Source: Candidatus Gastranaerophilales bacterium (GTDB lineage: Bacteria > Cyanobacteriota > Vampirovibrionia > Gastranaerophilales > Gastranaerophilaceae). Taken from it: DNA of 64,000 nucleotides. The stretch is from positions 1 through 64,000 of the forward strand of contig JAEEHV010000043.1 of assembly GCA_016280955.1 (NCBI GenBank). Direction: 5' to 3'. Positions 28,473 to 37,331 of the stretch are shown piece after piece; position 1 is the first letter of the stretch, and every line of letters begins with the position of its first letter. The notes below the pieces were generated by a model. That model was not told where the DNA came from, did no database searches, and saw only the letters and a program-made list of their open reading frames with translations. Made by a program: the position numbers and the translations under genes.

Positions 28473-29181
28473 TTAATTCCTGTAATGATATTGAATCCTG
28501 TCCTGTCATATCATTCAAATATTCATATATTTCATCAATAATTTTTTTATTGGCAACTTCTAATGACGATGTTACCTTTACCTTATCGGGATTTTCAATC
28601 AATTTCTTCGAAACAAAGTCCCTTACATCATCTGCTTTTGATGTCAAGTAATCATATATTTTTTTGGCATCACCCGAATCACAATAAACGGAAATTTTAA
28701 ATCTTTTAACCTGTTTAGCACTGGTAGGAAGAATTCGTCTTTCAAACATTCTGACCAATGTCAAAACCGCTATGCTTAATATTGTTGAAATAGCCGCAAC
28801 ATCATACATTCCGGCACCGCATGCCATACCGACACTTGCGGCAAGCCACAAGGTAGCTGCAGTGGTTAAACCAAAAACCATCGGACCATTTCTTAATACC
28901 GTACCGGCACCTATAAAACCGATACCTGTAACAATCTGAGCCGCAATTCTTGCCGTATCTCTGACACCGGTAGCCTGATCAATAATTACGTTATCACCTG
29001 ATGCAAATGTCGGGAAACCATATATAGACAAGATTGTAAAAACACATGCACCCAGGCAAACTAAAATATGTGTTCTCAAGCCTGCATACTTATTGGTAAG
29101 TTCTCTTTCCAGCCCCAAAGCAAATCCAAGAGCTGATGCCGCACATAATCTGATTAAGAAATCTATGTTTAACAGTTCCAT
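28465..29181 (-). CDS. mgtC: MgtC/SapB family membrane protein
   Basis: This 238-residue MgtC-like protein has an N-terminal membrane domain of about five segments with the family signatures LGFALGLERELTNKYAGLRTH, IGFIGAGTVL and TTAATLWLAASVGMACG. An ACT-like C-terminal cytoplasmic domain (~80 residues) follows. MgtC proteins affect Mg2+ homeostasis and ATP synthase in pathogens, and many environmental members have no proven role. The start has an AAAGGAGAG site. It overlaps the following TPR gene. Confidence 0.9.
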   Translation of the reverse strand: MELLNIDFLIRLCAASALGFALGLERELTNKYAGLRTHILVCLGACVFTILSIYGFPTFASGDNVIIDQATGVRDTARIAAQIVTGIGFIGAGTVLRNGPMVFGLTTAATLWLAASVGMACGAGMYDVAAISTILSIAVLTLVRMFERRILPTSAKQVKRFKISVYCDSGDAKKIYDYLTSKADDVRDFVSKKLIENPDKVKVTSSLEVANKKIIDEIYEYLNDMTGQDSISLQELND

Positions 29182-29267
29182 TATATTCTCTCTCCTTTTA
29201 TATTAAATATACACTATAAAGCCCTAAAATACAACTTTTGGGGTAGTTACAAAAACATCCGCTTTTG

Positions 29268-29273
29268 TATAAT
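29268..29273 (+). promoter_or_regulatory. -10 box of the dgt-like gene (predicted leaderless)
   Basis: TATAAT lies 6 bases before the ATG at 29280. No ribosome site is present. The -35 is weak (TTACAA, about 15 bases upstream). Confidence 0.65.
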
Positions 29274-29279
29274 ACAGTT

Positions 29280-30311
29280 ATGAGTACAGAATTTACTACT
29301 ATTAAAGATGAACTTGAAGAAAGAGAATATGAAATTTTAAGTCCTTTTGCAACAAAGTGCAAAGAATCAGAAGGGCGAAAACGTGAGCGCAAAGAAAAAT
29401 TTGCCATAAGAACCGCTTTCCAAAGGGACAGGGATAAAATTCTTCATTCAAAATCATTCAGAAGATTAAAACACAAAACACAGGTTTTTCTGTCTCCGTA
29501 TAACGACCATTTCAGAACCAGATTAACCCACACTCTTGAAGTTTCTCAAATTGCAAGAACCATGGCAAGAGCTTTGCATCTCAACGAAGATTTGGTTGAA
29601 GCAATATCTCTGGGACATGATTTGGGGCATACAGCTTTCGGGCATTGTGGTGAAGCAACTTTAGACGAACTGCTTCCGAACGGATTTCATCATAACGTTC
29701 AATCGGTAAGAGTTGTAGAAGTATTAGAAGATATGAACCTTTGCAAGGAAACAGTTGACGGAATTTTAACACACACCTGGGGATATAAGCCAAAAACTCC
29801 GGAAGCGCAGATTGTTCAATATGCTGATAAAATTGCATACATAAATCATGATATAGAAGATTCAGTGCGTGCAGGCATAATGTCTGAAGCAGATTTACCC
29901 CATGACTGTGTAAAATATTTTTCTTCTAATCAGTCGGCAAGACTTGGAAAAATGATTACTGATGTTATAGTCAACTCAAAAGATAAACCGGTTGTATCAA
30001 TGTCCGAAGAAGGGTGGTTTTATGTTACAAAACTCAGAAGCTGGATGTTTGAGAATGTATATGTAAACCCAATCGCAAAAGCAGAAGAGAAAAAAGCAAA
30101 AAAAATAATAAAATCATTATATGAATATTATACGGAAACATTATCAAAGTATTATTCTGATGATGAATTACCGCAAATTGTAACCGATTATATTTCCGGA
30201 ATGACCGATCAGTATGCTATAAGAAGATACCTTGATTTATTCATTCCGAAGCCTCTTGCAGAAAACACAAATGATGATGATTTAATCAAAAAAGCGCTTG
30301 AGCGCAGATAA
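29280..30311 (+). CDS. dgt: dGTPase-like HD-domain dNTP triphosphohydrolase
   Basis: This 343-residue HD-domain enzyme hydrolyses dNTPs to nucleosides and triphosphate, limiting nucleotide pools. Family motifs are RDRDKILHSKSFRRLKHKTQVF, the first metal His in RTRLTHTLEVSQIAR, and the HD pair in LGHDLGHTAFGHCGE. A later Asp (VQYADKIAYINHDIED) completes the metal site. The track begins at TTG 29265, but that codon overlaps the -10 box; the ATG at 29280 (MSTEFTTIKDE) is the likely start. Its mRNA is probably leaderless. Confidence 0.93.
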   Translation: MSTEFTTIKDELEEREYEILSPFATKCKESEGRKRERKEKFAIRTAFQRDRDKILHSKSFRRLKHKTQVFLSPYNDHFRTRLTHTLEVSQIARTMARALHLNEDLVEAISLGHDLGHTAFGHCGEATLDELLPNGFHHNVQSVRVVEVLEDMNLCKETVDGILTHTWGYKPKTPEAQIVQYADKIAYINHDIEDSVRAGIMSEADLPHDCVKYFSSNQSARLGKMITDVIVNSKDKPVVSMSEEGWFYVTKLRSWMFENVYVNPIAKAEEKKAKKIIKSLYEYYTETLSKYYSDDELPQIVTDYISGMTDQYAIRRYLDLFIPKPLAENTNDDDLIKKALERR

Positions 30312-30329
30312 CATTATATAATTTATCAT

Positions 30330-30337
30330 GATATAAT
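30330..30337 (+). promoter_or_regulatory. extended -10 of the MATE gene (predicted leaderless)
   Basis: TGATATAAT (the TG begins at 30329) ends 7 bases before the ATG at 30345. No ribosome site lies between. No clear -35 is visible. Confidence 0.65.
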
Positions 30338-30344
30338 CATTTCT

Positions 30345-31649
30345 ATGTATAGCCGTTTATTTTATCTTAAAGATATTCTAAAAATAGCATTTCCTATAAT
30401 TCTGGGGAATATAGGATTTATAATGATAGGTGTCGGTGATGTTATTGTTGCGGGCAGACACTCTACGGACACTCTGGCTGCAATAAGTATTGCAACAGCG
30501 GTAACAAATTCTATCATGATATTGGGAATAGGTATTATCGCAACAATTTCAGCTATTCTCTCAAATTACAGAGGCGAAGGCAAAAATGCGGAAGATTATT
30601 TTTATCCTTCCGTAAAATTTACTTTTATTTTATCTTTAATAGTCTGTATTGTAATTTTAGCCTTCATTCCGTTTATTGACAAACTCGGCTTTGAACAAAA
30701 CCTGATTCAAAAGATTAAGGATTACTTTTTTATAACAGCATTTGCATCATTTGGCGGATATTTTCACTGCATGGCAAAAGAATATTTGCAAGCCTTTGAA
30801 ATAGTAGTATTTCCGAATCTTTTAACAATTTTTTGTATTTTTCTGAATGTCGGACTTAATATTGTATTTGCATTTGGGTGCGGAATTATTCCGGAGATGG
30901 GAGCGAAAGGTCTTGCTCTTGCCAGCCTGATAACCAGATATTTTATGGCAATAGTCCTTATTATATATTGTTTTTGCAAATTTAATCTCAAATACAAAAC
31001 AACTGTTATAAATTACTATAAAGATTTACTCAAAGTCGGACTTCCGGCATCTCTTGCCATATTTGTTGAATTTGCCGGTTTTAATATAATTGCGATTATC
31101 ATGGGCAGAGTGTCAGGAATTTATGCTGCTGCACATAATTTAATTACAACTATGACAAGTGTTTCTTTCATGGTACCACTTGCCATATCAAATGCTGCAG
31201 CTGTAAAAGTCGGATATTCAAATGGTGCTGAATACTGGAATTCATTAAAAAAATACGCAAATACGGCAATCTTATCCAGTGTATCATTTATGTCTTTGTC
31301 TGCAATAATTATAGGAATTTTTGCAGAACCTATTATAAAACTGTTTACAAATGACATAAACTTAATTAATATATGTGTTCCAATCGCATACATTCTCTGT
31401 GCGTTTCAGGTATTTGACGGACTTCAGGTAGCACTTTCCGGTATATACAGAGGAATAAAGCAAACAAAAATTGTGATGATTTCAAACATAATATCTTACT
31501 GGCTGATTGCCTGTCCTTTAGGTTGTTTATTGGGACTGCACTTCAAACTTAACTTAATAGGTTTCTGGATAGCATTGTGTTTCTCTGCCATTATTTTATG
31601 CACAATAATGTACGCAAAATTAATCAGAATATTTAAAAAACTAAACTAA
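30345..31649 (+). CDS. MATE-family efflux transporter
   Basis: This 434-residue protein has twelve hydrophobic segments in two halves, typical of MATE (MOP superfamily) exporters that use Na+ or H+ to expel cationic drugs. N-terminal features are AFPIILGNIGFIMIGVGDVIVAG and SIATAVTNSIMILGIGI. The second half repeats the pattern (VGLPASLAIFVEFAGFNIIA). The substrate is unknown. Its promoter abuts the ATG, so the mRNA is probably leaderless. It converges on a large unknown membrane protein gene 6 bases away. Confidence 0.9.
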   Translation: MYSRLFYLKDILKIAFPIILGNIGFIMIGVGDVIVAGRHSTDTLAAISIATAVTNSIMILGIGIIATISAILSNYRGEGKNAEDYFYPSVKFTFILSLIVCIVILAFIPFIDKLGFEQNLIQKIKDYFFITAFASFGGYFHCMAKEYLQAFEIVVFPNLLTIFCIFLNVGLNIVFAFGCGIIPEMGAKGLALASLITRYFMAIVLIIYCFCKFNLKYKTTVINYYKDLLKVGLPASLAIFVEFAGFNIIAIIMGRVSGIYAAAHNLITTMTSVSFMVPLAISNAAAVKVGYSNGAEYWNSLKKYANTAILSSVSFMSLSAIIIGIFAEPIIKLFTNDINLINICVPIAYILCAFQVFDGLQVALSGIYRGIKQTKIVMISNIISYWLIACPLGCLLGLHFKLNLIGFWIALCFSAIILCTIMYAKLIRIFKKLN

Positions 31650-31655
31650 TTTCAT

Positions 31656-33524
31656 TTAATTTTGTGAATTTGCAGCTGAAGTCATTTTTGCGTGTGCTTT
31701 TCTCGTATTTGCATAAGTAAGCATCGGGATAAGAACACCGAGAATTATCGGTGATATCACAACTGTAGCCAGGAAGCCCGGAATAGAATTCAAGCCTCTT
31801 GCAACTTTGGCTATTGAACTTTGTTTTCCTACACCTGCATCACTCATAAGTTTCTTTATCAGTTCTTTGGTTGCTTCATTATCTTCAAGTTTTTCAAAGA
31901 ATGAGATAATCTTTTCATTCTTAACTTTAGCGGATTCTTTTGCTATAGATTCCAATGTAAAGTCTTTGTCTGTAAATATATCCTTAGCATTTGAAGACTT
32001 AGATAAAATCTTCTGTAAATCGCCGCCTTTATCATTAATGTATTTCATAAAGTTCATCATTTTAACTTTAGAATCAATACTTCCATACAATGCCTGTAAT
32101 TCACTGTTAGAAAGAAGTTTTAATTTACTGTATGGGTTAATCTTGTCAACAAAACGATTTCCGGCTCTGTTAGTTAATACAAAGCCTTGTTTTTTCTCGA
32201 TTGAACTTACAAACCACTTTTGAAGTATAGGAACGGTGTAAACAACCGCTAACGATGATATTGAATCTCTTAACAATATTTCGTTAATTTCAGACATATC
32301 ACGTTTGCCGTTTTCATCTATGTATGCACGGTTGTATGCTCTCAAACACCTTGGTGTTAATAAACCAAAGAGTGACAAGCAAGCCATTAAAGTAGGAGTG
32401 AAGTTAATTCCGTTATATTCAAATTCGTTTTTAACCCAATTCGGGAATTTTTCATGAATAAATTTACCTATCCTTGATATAATACCGTCAGAATTTATGC
32501 CCTTTCCTTTGAATGATATATTTTCCTGATTTTCAGCATTTTCAGAATTATCTGCCTTTATCTGCTTTTCTTCATTAGATTTAACCAAATGAGTAGCACC
32601 TGGGGCAACTTTATTGTATGCATATATCTTTGGAAGTATTGATAATCCTGTAAGAGTAGCTGCAACAGTACCTATATTGAAGAATAAACGTTTTGCAGCA
32701 AAGTTGTTGGTAATATTTTCTACGGCTGTTGCATCAATATCCTTGAAGTTCTTATTACGTTCAATTGCATCAGTACCAAAGTTTCTGATTGCTTTTATGA
32801 CATCATCAGCCTTGAATGTCTGAACATTTCCGTTAACATCTATTGAAAGTTTGTCAATATAATCAAGTTTAGATGATGTATTTATAAGCCGTTCATTTAA
32901 TCTTGATGTAATATTACCAAGAGCAGTATTTCTGATTTTACGTTTATTTCCGGTTACAAAAGTTTCAAATTCCTTTAAGATATATTCAATATGTTCTTTT
33001 GAATTCATATCATCAGGAATTGTATCCTTGTATATCTTTTCCCAAATCTGCTTGTTGAATTCTTTCTTGAATGCAGCTTTGTCATTTTTAATATTATTAC
33101 TGAATGCTGAAGAATTTATAAATCCTTTGAAAGTATCACCAATAGCTTTAATCAGTTTTGAATTTGTTGAAGCGGTTCTGCAGCCTTTACCGGTTAACCA
33201 AACCATAAACGGTGCAACAGCCATCATGAAAGGTCCTGTCAAACCTTCTCTGCCTAATACTTCAAGCCCTTCTTTTACGTTCCATTCACCGGTAACTTCT
33301 TTATCACGGTAAAAGCCGGTAACAACTCTGGGCAAAGTCATTCCCAATTCGTCCTGAATTATAAATGATAGAAAATAGCCCTGTTTTTCAATTCCCTGCA
33401 TTAAAGCACCGGAAAAACCCAATGCACCCATGCCCATGCCGGACTTGAAGGAAATGTTTTTATCATTCATATTTGAAGTTTTATGGGCATTATTCTGTAC
33501 GTTGTTAATTGATGCTATTTTCAA
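31656..33524 (-). CDS. unknown large membrane protein with NxxFK motifs
   Basis: This ~622-residue protein has no recognised family. It is mostly charged and helical with several hydrophobic segments (near residues 105-120, 280-300, 375-395 and 595-615). The track starts at ATG 33542, but TTG 33524 after AGGG gives MKIASINNVQNN, matching the start style of the 40294 gene (MQITPINQDN); I prefer it. A KNISFKSGMG motif follows near residue 22, and ENISFKGKGI recurs in the middle. Its promoter is divergent from the cobalamin-riboswitch operon. Confidence 0.75.
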   Translation of the reverse strand: MKIASINNVQNNAHKTSNMNDKNISFKSGMGMGALGFSGALMQGIEKQGYFLSFIIQDELGMTLPRVVTGFYRDKEVTGEWNVKEGLEVLGREGLTGPFMMAVAPFMVWLTGKGCRTASTNSKLIKAIGDTFKGFINSSAFSNNIKNDKAAFKKEFNKQIWEKIYKDTIPDDMNSKEHIEYILKEFETFVTGNKRKIRNTALGNITSRLNERLINTSSKLDYIDKLSIDVNGNVQTFKADDVIKAIRNFGTDAIERNKNFKDIDATAVENITNNFAAKRLFFNIGTVAATLTGLSILPKIYAYNKVAPGATHLVKSNEEKQIKADNSENAENQENISFKGKGINSDGIISRIGKFIHEKFPNWVKNEFEYNGINFTPTLMACLSLFGLLTPRCLRAYNRAYIDENGKRDMSEINEILLRDSISSLAVVYTVPILQKWFVSSIEKKQGFVLTNRAGNRFVDKINPYSKLKLLSNSELQALYGSIDSKVKMMNFMKYINDKGGDLQKILSKSSNAKDIFTDKDFTLESIAKESAKVKNEKIISFFEKLEDNEATKELIKKLMSDAGVGKQSSIAKVARGLNSIPGFLATVVISPIILGVLIPMLTYANTRKAHAKMTSAANSQN

Positions 33525-33566
33525 ACTACAAATCCCTATCATTCAACTAAGTGTAATCTGAACACT

Positions 33567-33595
33567 ATTATACAAGGTAAATATTAGTTTAACAA
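33567..33595 (-). promoter_or_regulatory. sigma-70-type promoter of the 31656-33524 gene
   Basis: On the minus strand: TTGTTA, exact 17-base spacer, TATAAT. The leader to TTG 33524 would be about 35 bases. Confidence 0.7.
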
Positions 33596-33633
33596 TAGAA
33601 AATATATACGTTTGTAATGAATGTTTACAATTA

Positions 33634-33771
33634 ATTTCAGGCAAAAGTTTGAAATTGAATACATTGTTTCATTATTTTTGTTATAATGGAAAAATAAATT
33701 TAATAGGGAAACCAAGGGTGAAAGTCCCTGACTGTGCCGCAGCCGTTAAAGCCGGAATACCTGAGATAGTG
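33634..33771 (+). promoter_or_regulatory. cobalamin riboswitch
   Basis: The 3' two-thirds match the cobalamin aptamer consensus: TTTAATAGGGAA (33699-33710), then GGGTGAAAGTCCCTGACTG, GCCGCAGCC, and GCCGGAATACCTG (33751-33763). The closing CCTGA can pair with TCAGG at 33637-33641, which sets the probable 5' edge. The usual GGTGCC after that strand is not clearly preserved and the P3 region is long and AT-rich. A TATAAT (33682-33687, extended -10) lies just before the core; if it were the real promoter, the RNA would lack the 5' half. Downstream, GGCT/AGCC and AGCCAA/TTGGCT (33817-33844) are mutually exclusive hairpins and may form the switch. It precedes two unknown genes, not a known B12 transport or synthesis gene. 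Confidence 0.85.
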
Positions 33772-33889
33772 AAGTAAAAAGAGGAGTTTTACAGGCTTTT
33801 CATCTTCGTATCTTGCAGCCAAGCTTCGAGACAAAGTATTGGCTAAAGTGTTCTTCTGTTGCGGCAATTCGCAAGAGAGGAATTTTATT

Positions 33890-34552
33890 TTGGCAAATTC
33901 TGTTCAAAACTTAGGCACAAATAAAGCCGGAACCTGTCCGCATGGAGCAGCTTTTGGAGCATGCCCTATTTGTTCCGGAATGGGCGGCGGTTCAAGAATG
34001 GGCGAAAGACCTCAAAAAGCCGGTGAATGGTCCTATCATCACTGTGTTATGGTTGGAAATCTCATGAAAGCCAGAGAAGCCCGAACGGAAGCACATGAGC
34101 AAAACCTTCAGAAACATGCCGAAATGATTAAAGCATTTGAACAAAGTCTTATTAATACAGCAAACAAATTTGCAGACTTTGCAGCAAAAGTTCAAAACAA
34201 TATTATAATGAAGCCTGTCGCTTTGGTTATTAACAAACTAATTGTTCCGGCTCTGAGAGCATTTGCAAATATTCCAAATATAATAACAACAGTTAAAGAA
34301 AAGTTTATCGACATACAGGACAAACTCAATGCAATCTTTGGTGAAGCAAAAGCATTTGTTCAAAAGAAAATATCCGAGCTGGTCAGTATTGTAAAATCAA
34401 AATTTACAGACCTTTTTAAAATTTTTAAACGGAATAACACAAAAGACGATGAAACAAAAATTGATGAAGATAAAAAAATCTTCAGACTAAAAACTTTTCT
34501 TCAGAAAATTCTGAGAAAGGACAAAAAAGAAAAAAATGATTCAGAAAATTAA
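33890..34552 (+). CDS. unknown Cys/His-motif protein under cobalamin riboswitch control
   Basis: This ~220-residue protein has no family I recognise. The best start is TTG 33890 with AGAGAGG 9 bases upstream; the track start at 33839 lies in the leader. The N-terminus holds a compact Cys/His cluster: C16PHG, C25PIC28, then HHC (50-52), enough to bind a metal. A long helical, partly amphipathic region (about 60-190) follows, with hydrophobic stretches (IMKPVALVINKLIVPALRAF) that may touch membrane, and a Lys/Asp-rich tail. The gene overlaps the next one by 17 bases, so they form one cobalamin-regulated operon. Confidence 0.8.
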   Translation: MANSVQNLGTNKAGTCPHGAAFGACPICSGMGGGSRMGERPQKAGEWSYHHCVMVGNLMKAREARTEAHEQNLQKHAEMIKAFEQSLINTANKFADFAAKVQNNIIMKPVALVINKLIVPALRAFANIPNIITTVKEKFIDIQDKLNAIFGEAKAFVQKKISELVSIVKSKFTDLFKIFKRNNTKDDETKIDEDKKIFRLKTFLQKILRKDKKEKNDSEN

Positions 34553-36038
34553 TCAGGATCTTGAAAGTACAAGACACCAAAAAAATATGACAAATACTCA
34601 AAAACGGAATGATTACTTTGTAAAAGAAGGAATTATAATCAATTCCTATGTCAAAGATCCCAATTTATCACTTGATGAAACATATGATTCACTTGTAATT
34701 TCAAAAAATCAAATAGCACTGCCTGAAAAACTAACGGAAAAAGATAAACCTTCTATAAATCCGCTTTACCCGATTTGTGCAATGACAGTCGGAGGAATGG
34801 GACTTATTGGCGGTTTTACGGCAATGATGAAAAAATTTTCCAAAGGCAAAATGGAATCTTCAAAAGAATATTTACTTCCGGGAATTACAAGAAACCATTG
34901 TATAAATGATGAAATTCACCAGAGTATTTTTTCTATGGTTCAGTCACCCAACAGAAAAACAATACTCGCATCAATTGGAGTAATAACTCTGGGAGCAATG
35001 GCTTTTGCAGGAAAAATATTTATCGACGGATTTAAAGAAATATGGGTAAAAAGTCAGGAAGCAAACATACAAAAAAATCTTCAGGAAAATCTTATTGCGG
35101 TTGAAACTCAGAGTTTTTCCGGCAAGCTTCAGATAATACGAAGTATGTTATCTTCAAAAGCAAAAATCTTTTCCGACGAACTGAACTTTAAGCAAAAGCA
35201 CCACAACAGTTATTCACCTCAGATGAAAGGTGCAAAAAACACATACAACGATACTAAAGAAATGTTTGCAATCGGAGCCCTGAGTGCAGTATCTATTTTA
35301 GGTTTGGGGTATTTTGCAGCCAAAAACATAAGAAAAAGTGATGAGTATATAAAAAACGGAATTAAAAATACAAAAAAAGGAATTGAACTGGTAATAGAAG
35401 AATTTAACAAAGGAAAACCTCTCAACAACCTGGAAGGACACAAAGGAGAACTTCTTTCAGGGAAAGATGCATACAAACTGCTTCTTGAAAATATGCTTGA
35501 ATCAGTATATGCAAAACCGGAAGAAATAGAACAAACCGTAAATAAACTAAAACTTACGGACACCGAAAAAAAAGAATTTATAAATCACCTGAAAGACACA
35601 ATGAATCAGGCAACCGAAAAAGTTAACCCTATGATGGGCGGTTCCGGCAGAAACAAAATCACATATTTTTCTCACGTCAATGATTATCTCTCATTTTTCT
35701 ATGACTGGCTAATGAATCCGAAAAACCCTCAATTTAAAAACCTGTTCTTCGGTATTGCCGGAATTTCAGCTCTTGCTTATGGTGGGAAAACCGCTTCTGA
35801 AGCAGTTAAAGAGGTTCAGGTAAAAAAATATTCCGCCGATATTGAATTAAATCTTCAAAGGCGGCTTGTTGCAACCGAACTAAGGAATTTCAAAGCTAAA
35901 AAGGATTCTGCAATAGAACCTTTGTGTACCGAATTTTTCAAACAAAAAGCAAACGGCAAATCGCCGGAAGAACTGAAAGTTATGGCAGATAATATTCTAT
36001 TTGAAATTAAAAACGGACCACCGTTTGTTTATTCATAA
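34536..36038 (+). CDS. unknown multi-pass membrane protein, second gene of cobalamin-regulated operon
   Basis: This 500-residue protein has no recognised family. About four hydrophobic segments (around 80-97, GGMGLIGGFTAMM; 146-163, ILASIGVITLGAMAFAG; 238-256, AIGALSAVSILGLGYFA; 408-424) are separated by helical charged domains. Recurrent phrases such as KxxxANIQKNLQENLIAVE and SADIELNLQRRLVATE suggest an internal duplication: each half has membrane segments followed by a similar L-x-L/R-VAxE helix. The start overlaps the preceding gene, with GAAAGGA upstream, so translation is coupled. Confidence 0.8.
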   Translation: MIQKINQDLESTRHQKNMTNTQKRNDYFVKEGIIINSYVKDPNLSLDETYDSLVISKNQIALPEKLTEKDKPSINPLYPICAMTVGGMGLIGGFTAMMKKFSKGKMESSKEYLLPGITRNHCINDEIHQSIFSMVQSPNRKTILASIGVITLGAMAFAGKIFIDGFKEIWVKSQEANIQKNLQENLIAVETQSFSGKLQIIRSMLSSKAKIFSDELNFKQKHHNSYSPQMKGAKNTYNDTKEMFAIGALSAVSILGLGYFAAKNIRKSDEYIKNGIKNTKKGIELVIEEFNKGKPLNNLEGHKGELLSGKDAYKLLLENMLESVYAKPEEIEQTVNKLKLTDTEKKEFINHLKDTMNQATEKVNPMMGGSGRNKITYFSHVNDYLSFFYDWLMNPKNPQFKNLFFGIAGISALAYGGKTASEAVKEVQVKKYSADIELNLQRRLVATELRNFKAKKDSAIEPLCTEFFKQKANGKSPEELKVMADNILFEIKNGPPFVYS

Positions 36039-36129
36039 TACTGTGTTTTTATTCGTTAATTAAAAAAAGATTAAGTTCGGGCGAAATCCGCAAATTTTGT
36101 ATTATTATTAGAATAAAAGGACAACAATT

Positions 36130-37164
36130 ATGAAATACAAAGATTATTATGAAATATTAGGAGTTTCACGCAGTGCTGATGCTGCTGAAATAAAATCCGC
36201 ATATAGAAAACTCGCAAGGAAATACCACCCTGACGTTAACAAAACAAAAGAAGCTGAAGAAAAATTTAAAGATATAAACGAAGCATACGAAGTTTTGTCT
36301 GATAAAAACAAACGTCAAAGATATGACAGCCTCGGTTCAAATTGGCAGGGCGGTGCCGATTACACTCCGCCTCCGGGATTTGAAAACTTTAGTTTTAACT
36401 TTAATCAGGGCGGAGCTCAAAGTTTTGACTTTGGCGGCAGCGGATTTTCCGATTTTTTCAGTTCTCTGTTCGGAGACATGATGGGCGGCGGAATGAACGG
36501 TCAAAGAGTTCATCAGGAATTTAGCGGATTTGACTTCGGAAATGCAGGACAAAGACGTGCTTCAGGTTCAAGAAAGACAACCCAAACAGCACAAAGTGCC
36601 GATTTGGATATTACAAAAACACTTAATGTTACCGCTAAAGAACTTTTTGACGGTAAGCCGATATCAGTAACATTTACTGATATTGAAAAATGTCGTGAAT
36701 GCCACGGTAACGGTTATTGTTCGCATTGCGGCGGAACCGGAATTGTGTCCGTACCAAAAACTGTAAAAGTAAAGTTACCGAAAGGCATTGAAGAAGGTAA
36801 AAAAATTCGCCTTAAAAATGAAGGTAAAGCAGATGCATACGGAAGAAAGGGCGATTTATATTTTATTGTTCATTTTAAAGACAGTGAATATGACTTTGAC
36901 GGTGCAAACATAACAAAAGACGTTGAACTGACACCGCCTGAAGCAGTTCTTGGATGCAGCAAAGATATTCAGACTTTGCACGGCAAAATAAACATTAAAA
37001 TCCCTGCCGGTGTTTCTTCCGGACAATCATTGCGCTTAAAACAACTTGGACTGCCAAATCAAAACGGATTTGGAGATTTAAACGCAAGAATTAAAATAGT
37101 TATACCTAAAAATCAGTCAAAGGAAATAATAGAACTTTATAAAAAAATATATGCTCTTCAATAA
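36130..37164 (+). CDS. DnaJ-family co-chaperone with reduced zinc finger
   Basis: This Hsp40 co-chaperone of 344 residues stimulates DnaK ATPase and delivers clients. It has an N-terminal J domain with HPD at 33-35, a Gly/Phe-rich region (about 75-135), and two C-terminal beta domains (about 160-335). Between them only two zinc-binding motifs occur (CRECHGNG and CSHCGGTG near 188-205) rather than the four CXXCXGXG of classical DnaJ, so one zinc site at most. This is intermediate between DnaJ and CbpA types. The start has an AAAGGA site; grpE and dnaK are not adjacent. A terminator follows. Confidence 0.92.
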   Translation: MKYKDYYEILGVSRSADAAEIKSAYRKLARKYHPDVNKTKEAEEKFKDINEAYEVLSDKNKRQRYDSLGSNWQGGADYTPPPGFENFSFNFNQGGAQSFDFGGSGFSDFFSSLFGDMMGGGMNGQRVHQEFSGFDFGNAGQRRASGSRKTTQTAQSADLDITKTLNVTAKELFDGKPISVTFTDIEKCRECHGNGYCSHCGGTGIVSVPKTVKVKLPKGIEEGKKIRLKNEGKADAYGRKGDLYFIVHFKDSEYDFDGANITKDVELTPPEAVLGCSKDIQTLHGKINIKIPAGVSSGQSLRLKQLGLPNQNGFGDLNARIKIVIPKNQSKEIIELYKKIYALQ

Positions 37165-37198
37165 TATGAACTTTGATTCTTAATACTTTTGTTTTTTC

Positions 37199-37245
37199 AA
37201 AACGGCACTTTTCAATGTCTGACATTGTATTAACGTGCCGTTTTT
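37199..37245 (+). terminator. terminator after the dnaJ-like gene
   Basis: AAAACGGCAC pairs with GTGCCGTTTT and is followed by T. A nested hairpin (CAATGTC/GACATTG) sits inside the loop. Confidence 0.8.
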
Positions 37246-37282
37246 AGTACAGAAAATCATAATTGTAAATTTACATTAAAAT

Positions 37283-37312
37283 TTGTTACTAAAATGGCAT
37301 GTTCATGATAAT
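37283..37312 (+). promoter_or_regulatory. promoter of the 37332 gene
   Basis: TTGTTA (37283-37288), 18-base spacer, GATAAT (37307-37312), preceded by TG. The ATG follows 19 bases later, with GAGGGT as ribosome site. Confidence 0.6.
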
Positions 37313-37331
37313 ATTTGTCTGAGGGTACCTG

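Noticed and set aside
29265-29279. Track start of the dgt-like gene at TTG 29265
   Set aside because: The codons overlap the TATAAT box; ATG 29280 gives the expected N-terminus.
33839-33889. Track start of the riboswitch-controlled gene at TTG 33839
   Set aside because: This stretch is leader RNA with a possible hairpin; TTG 33890 has the ribosome site and the downstream protein looks natural.
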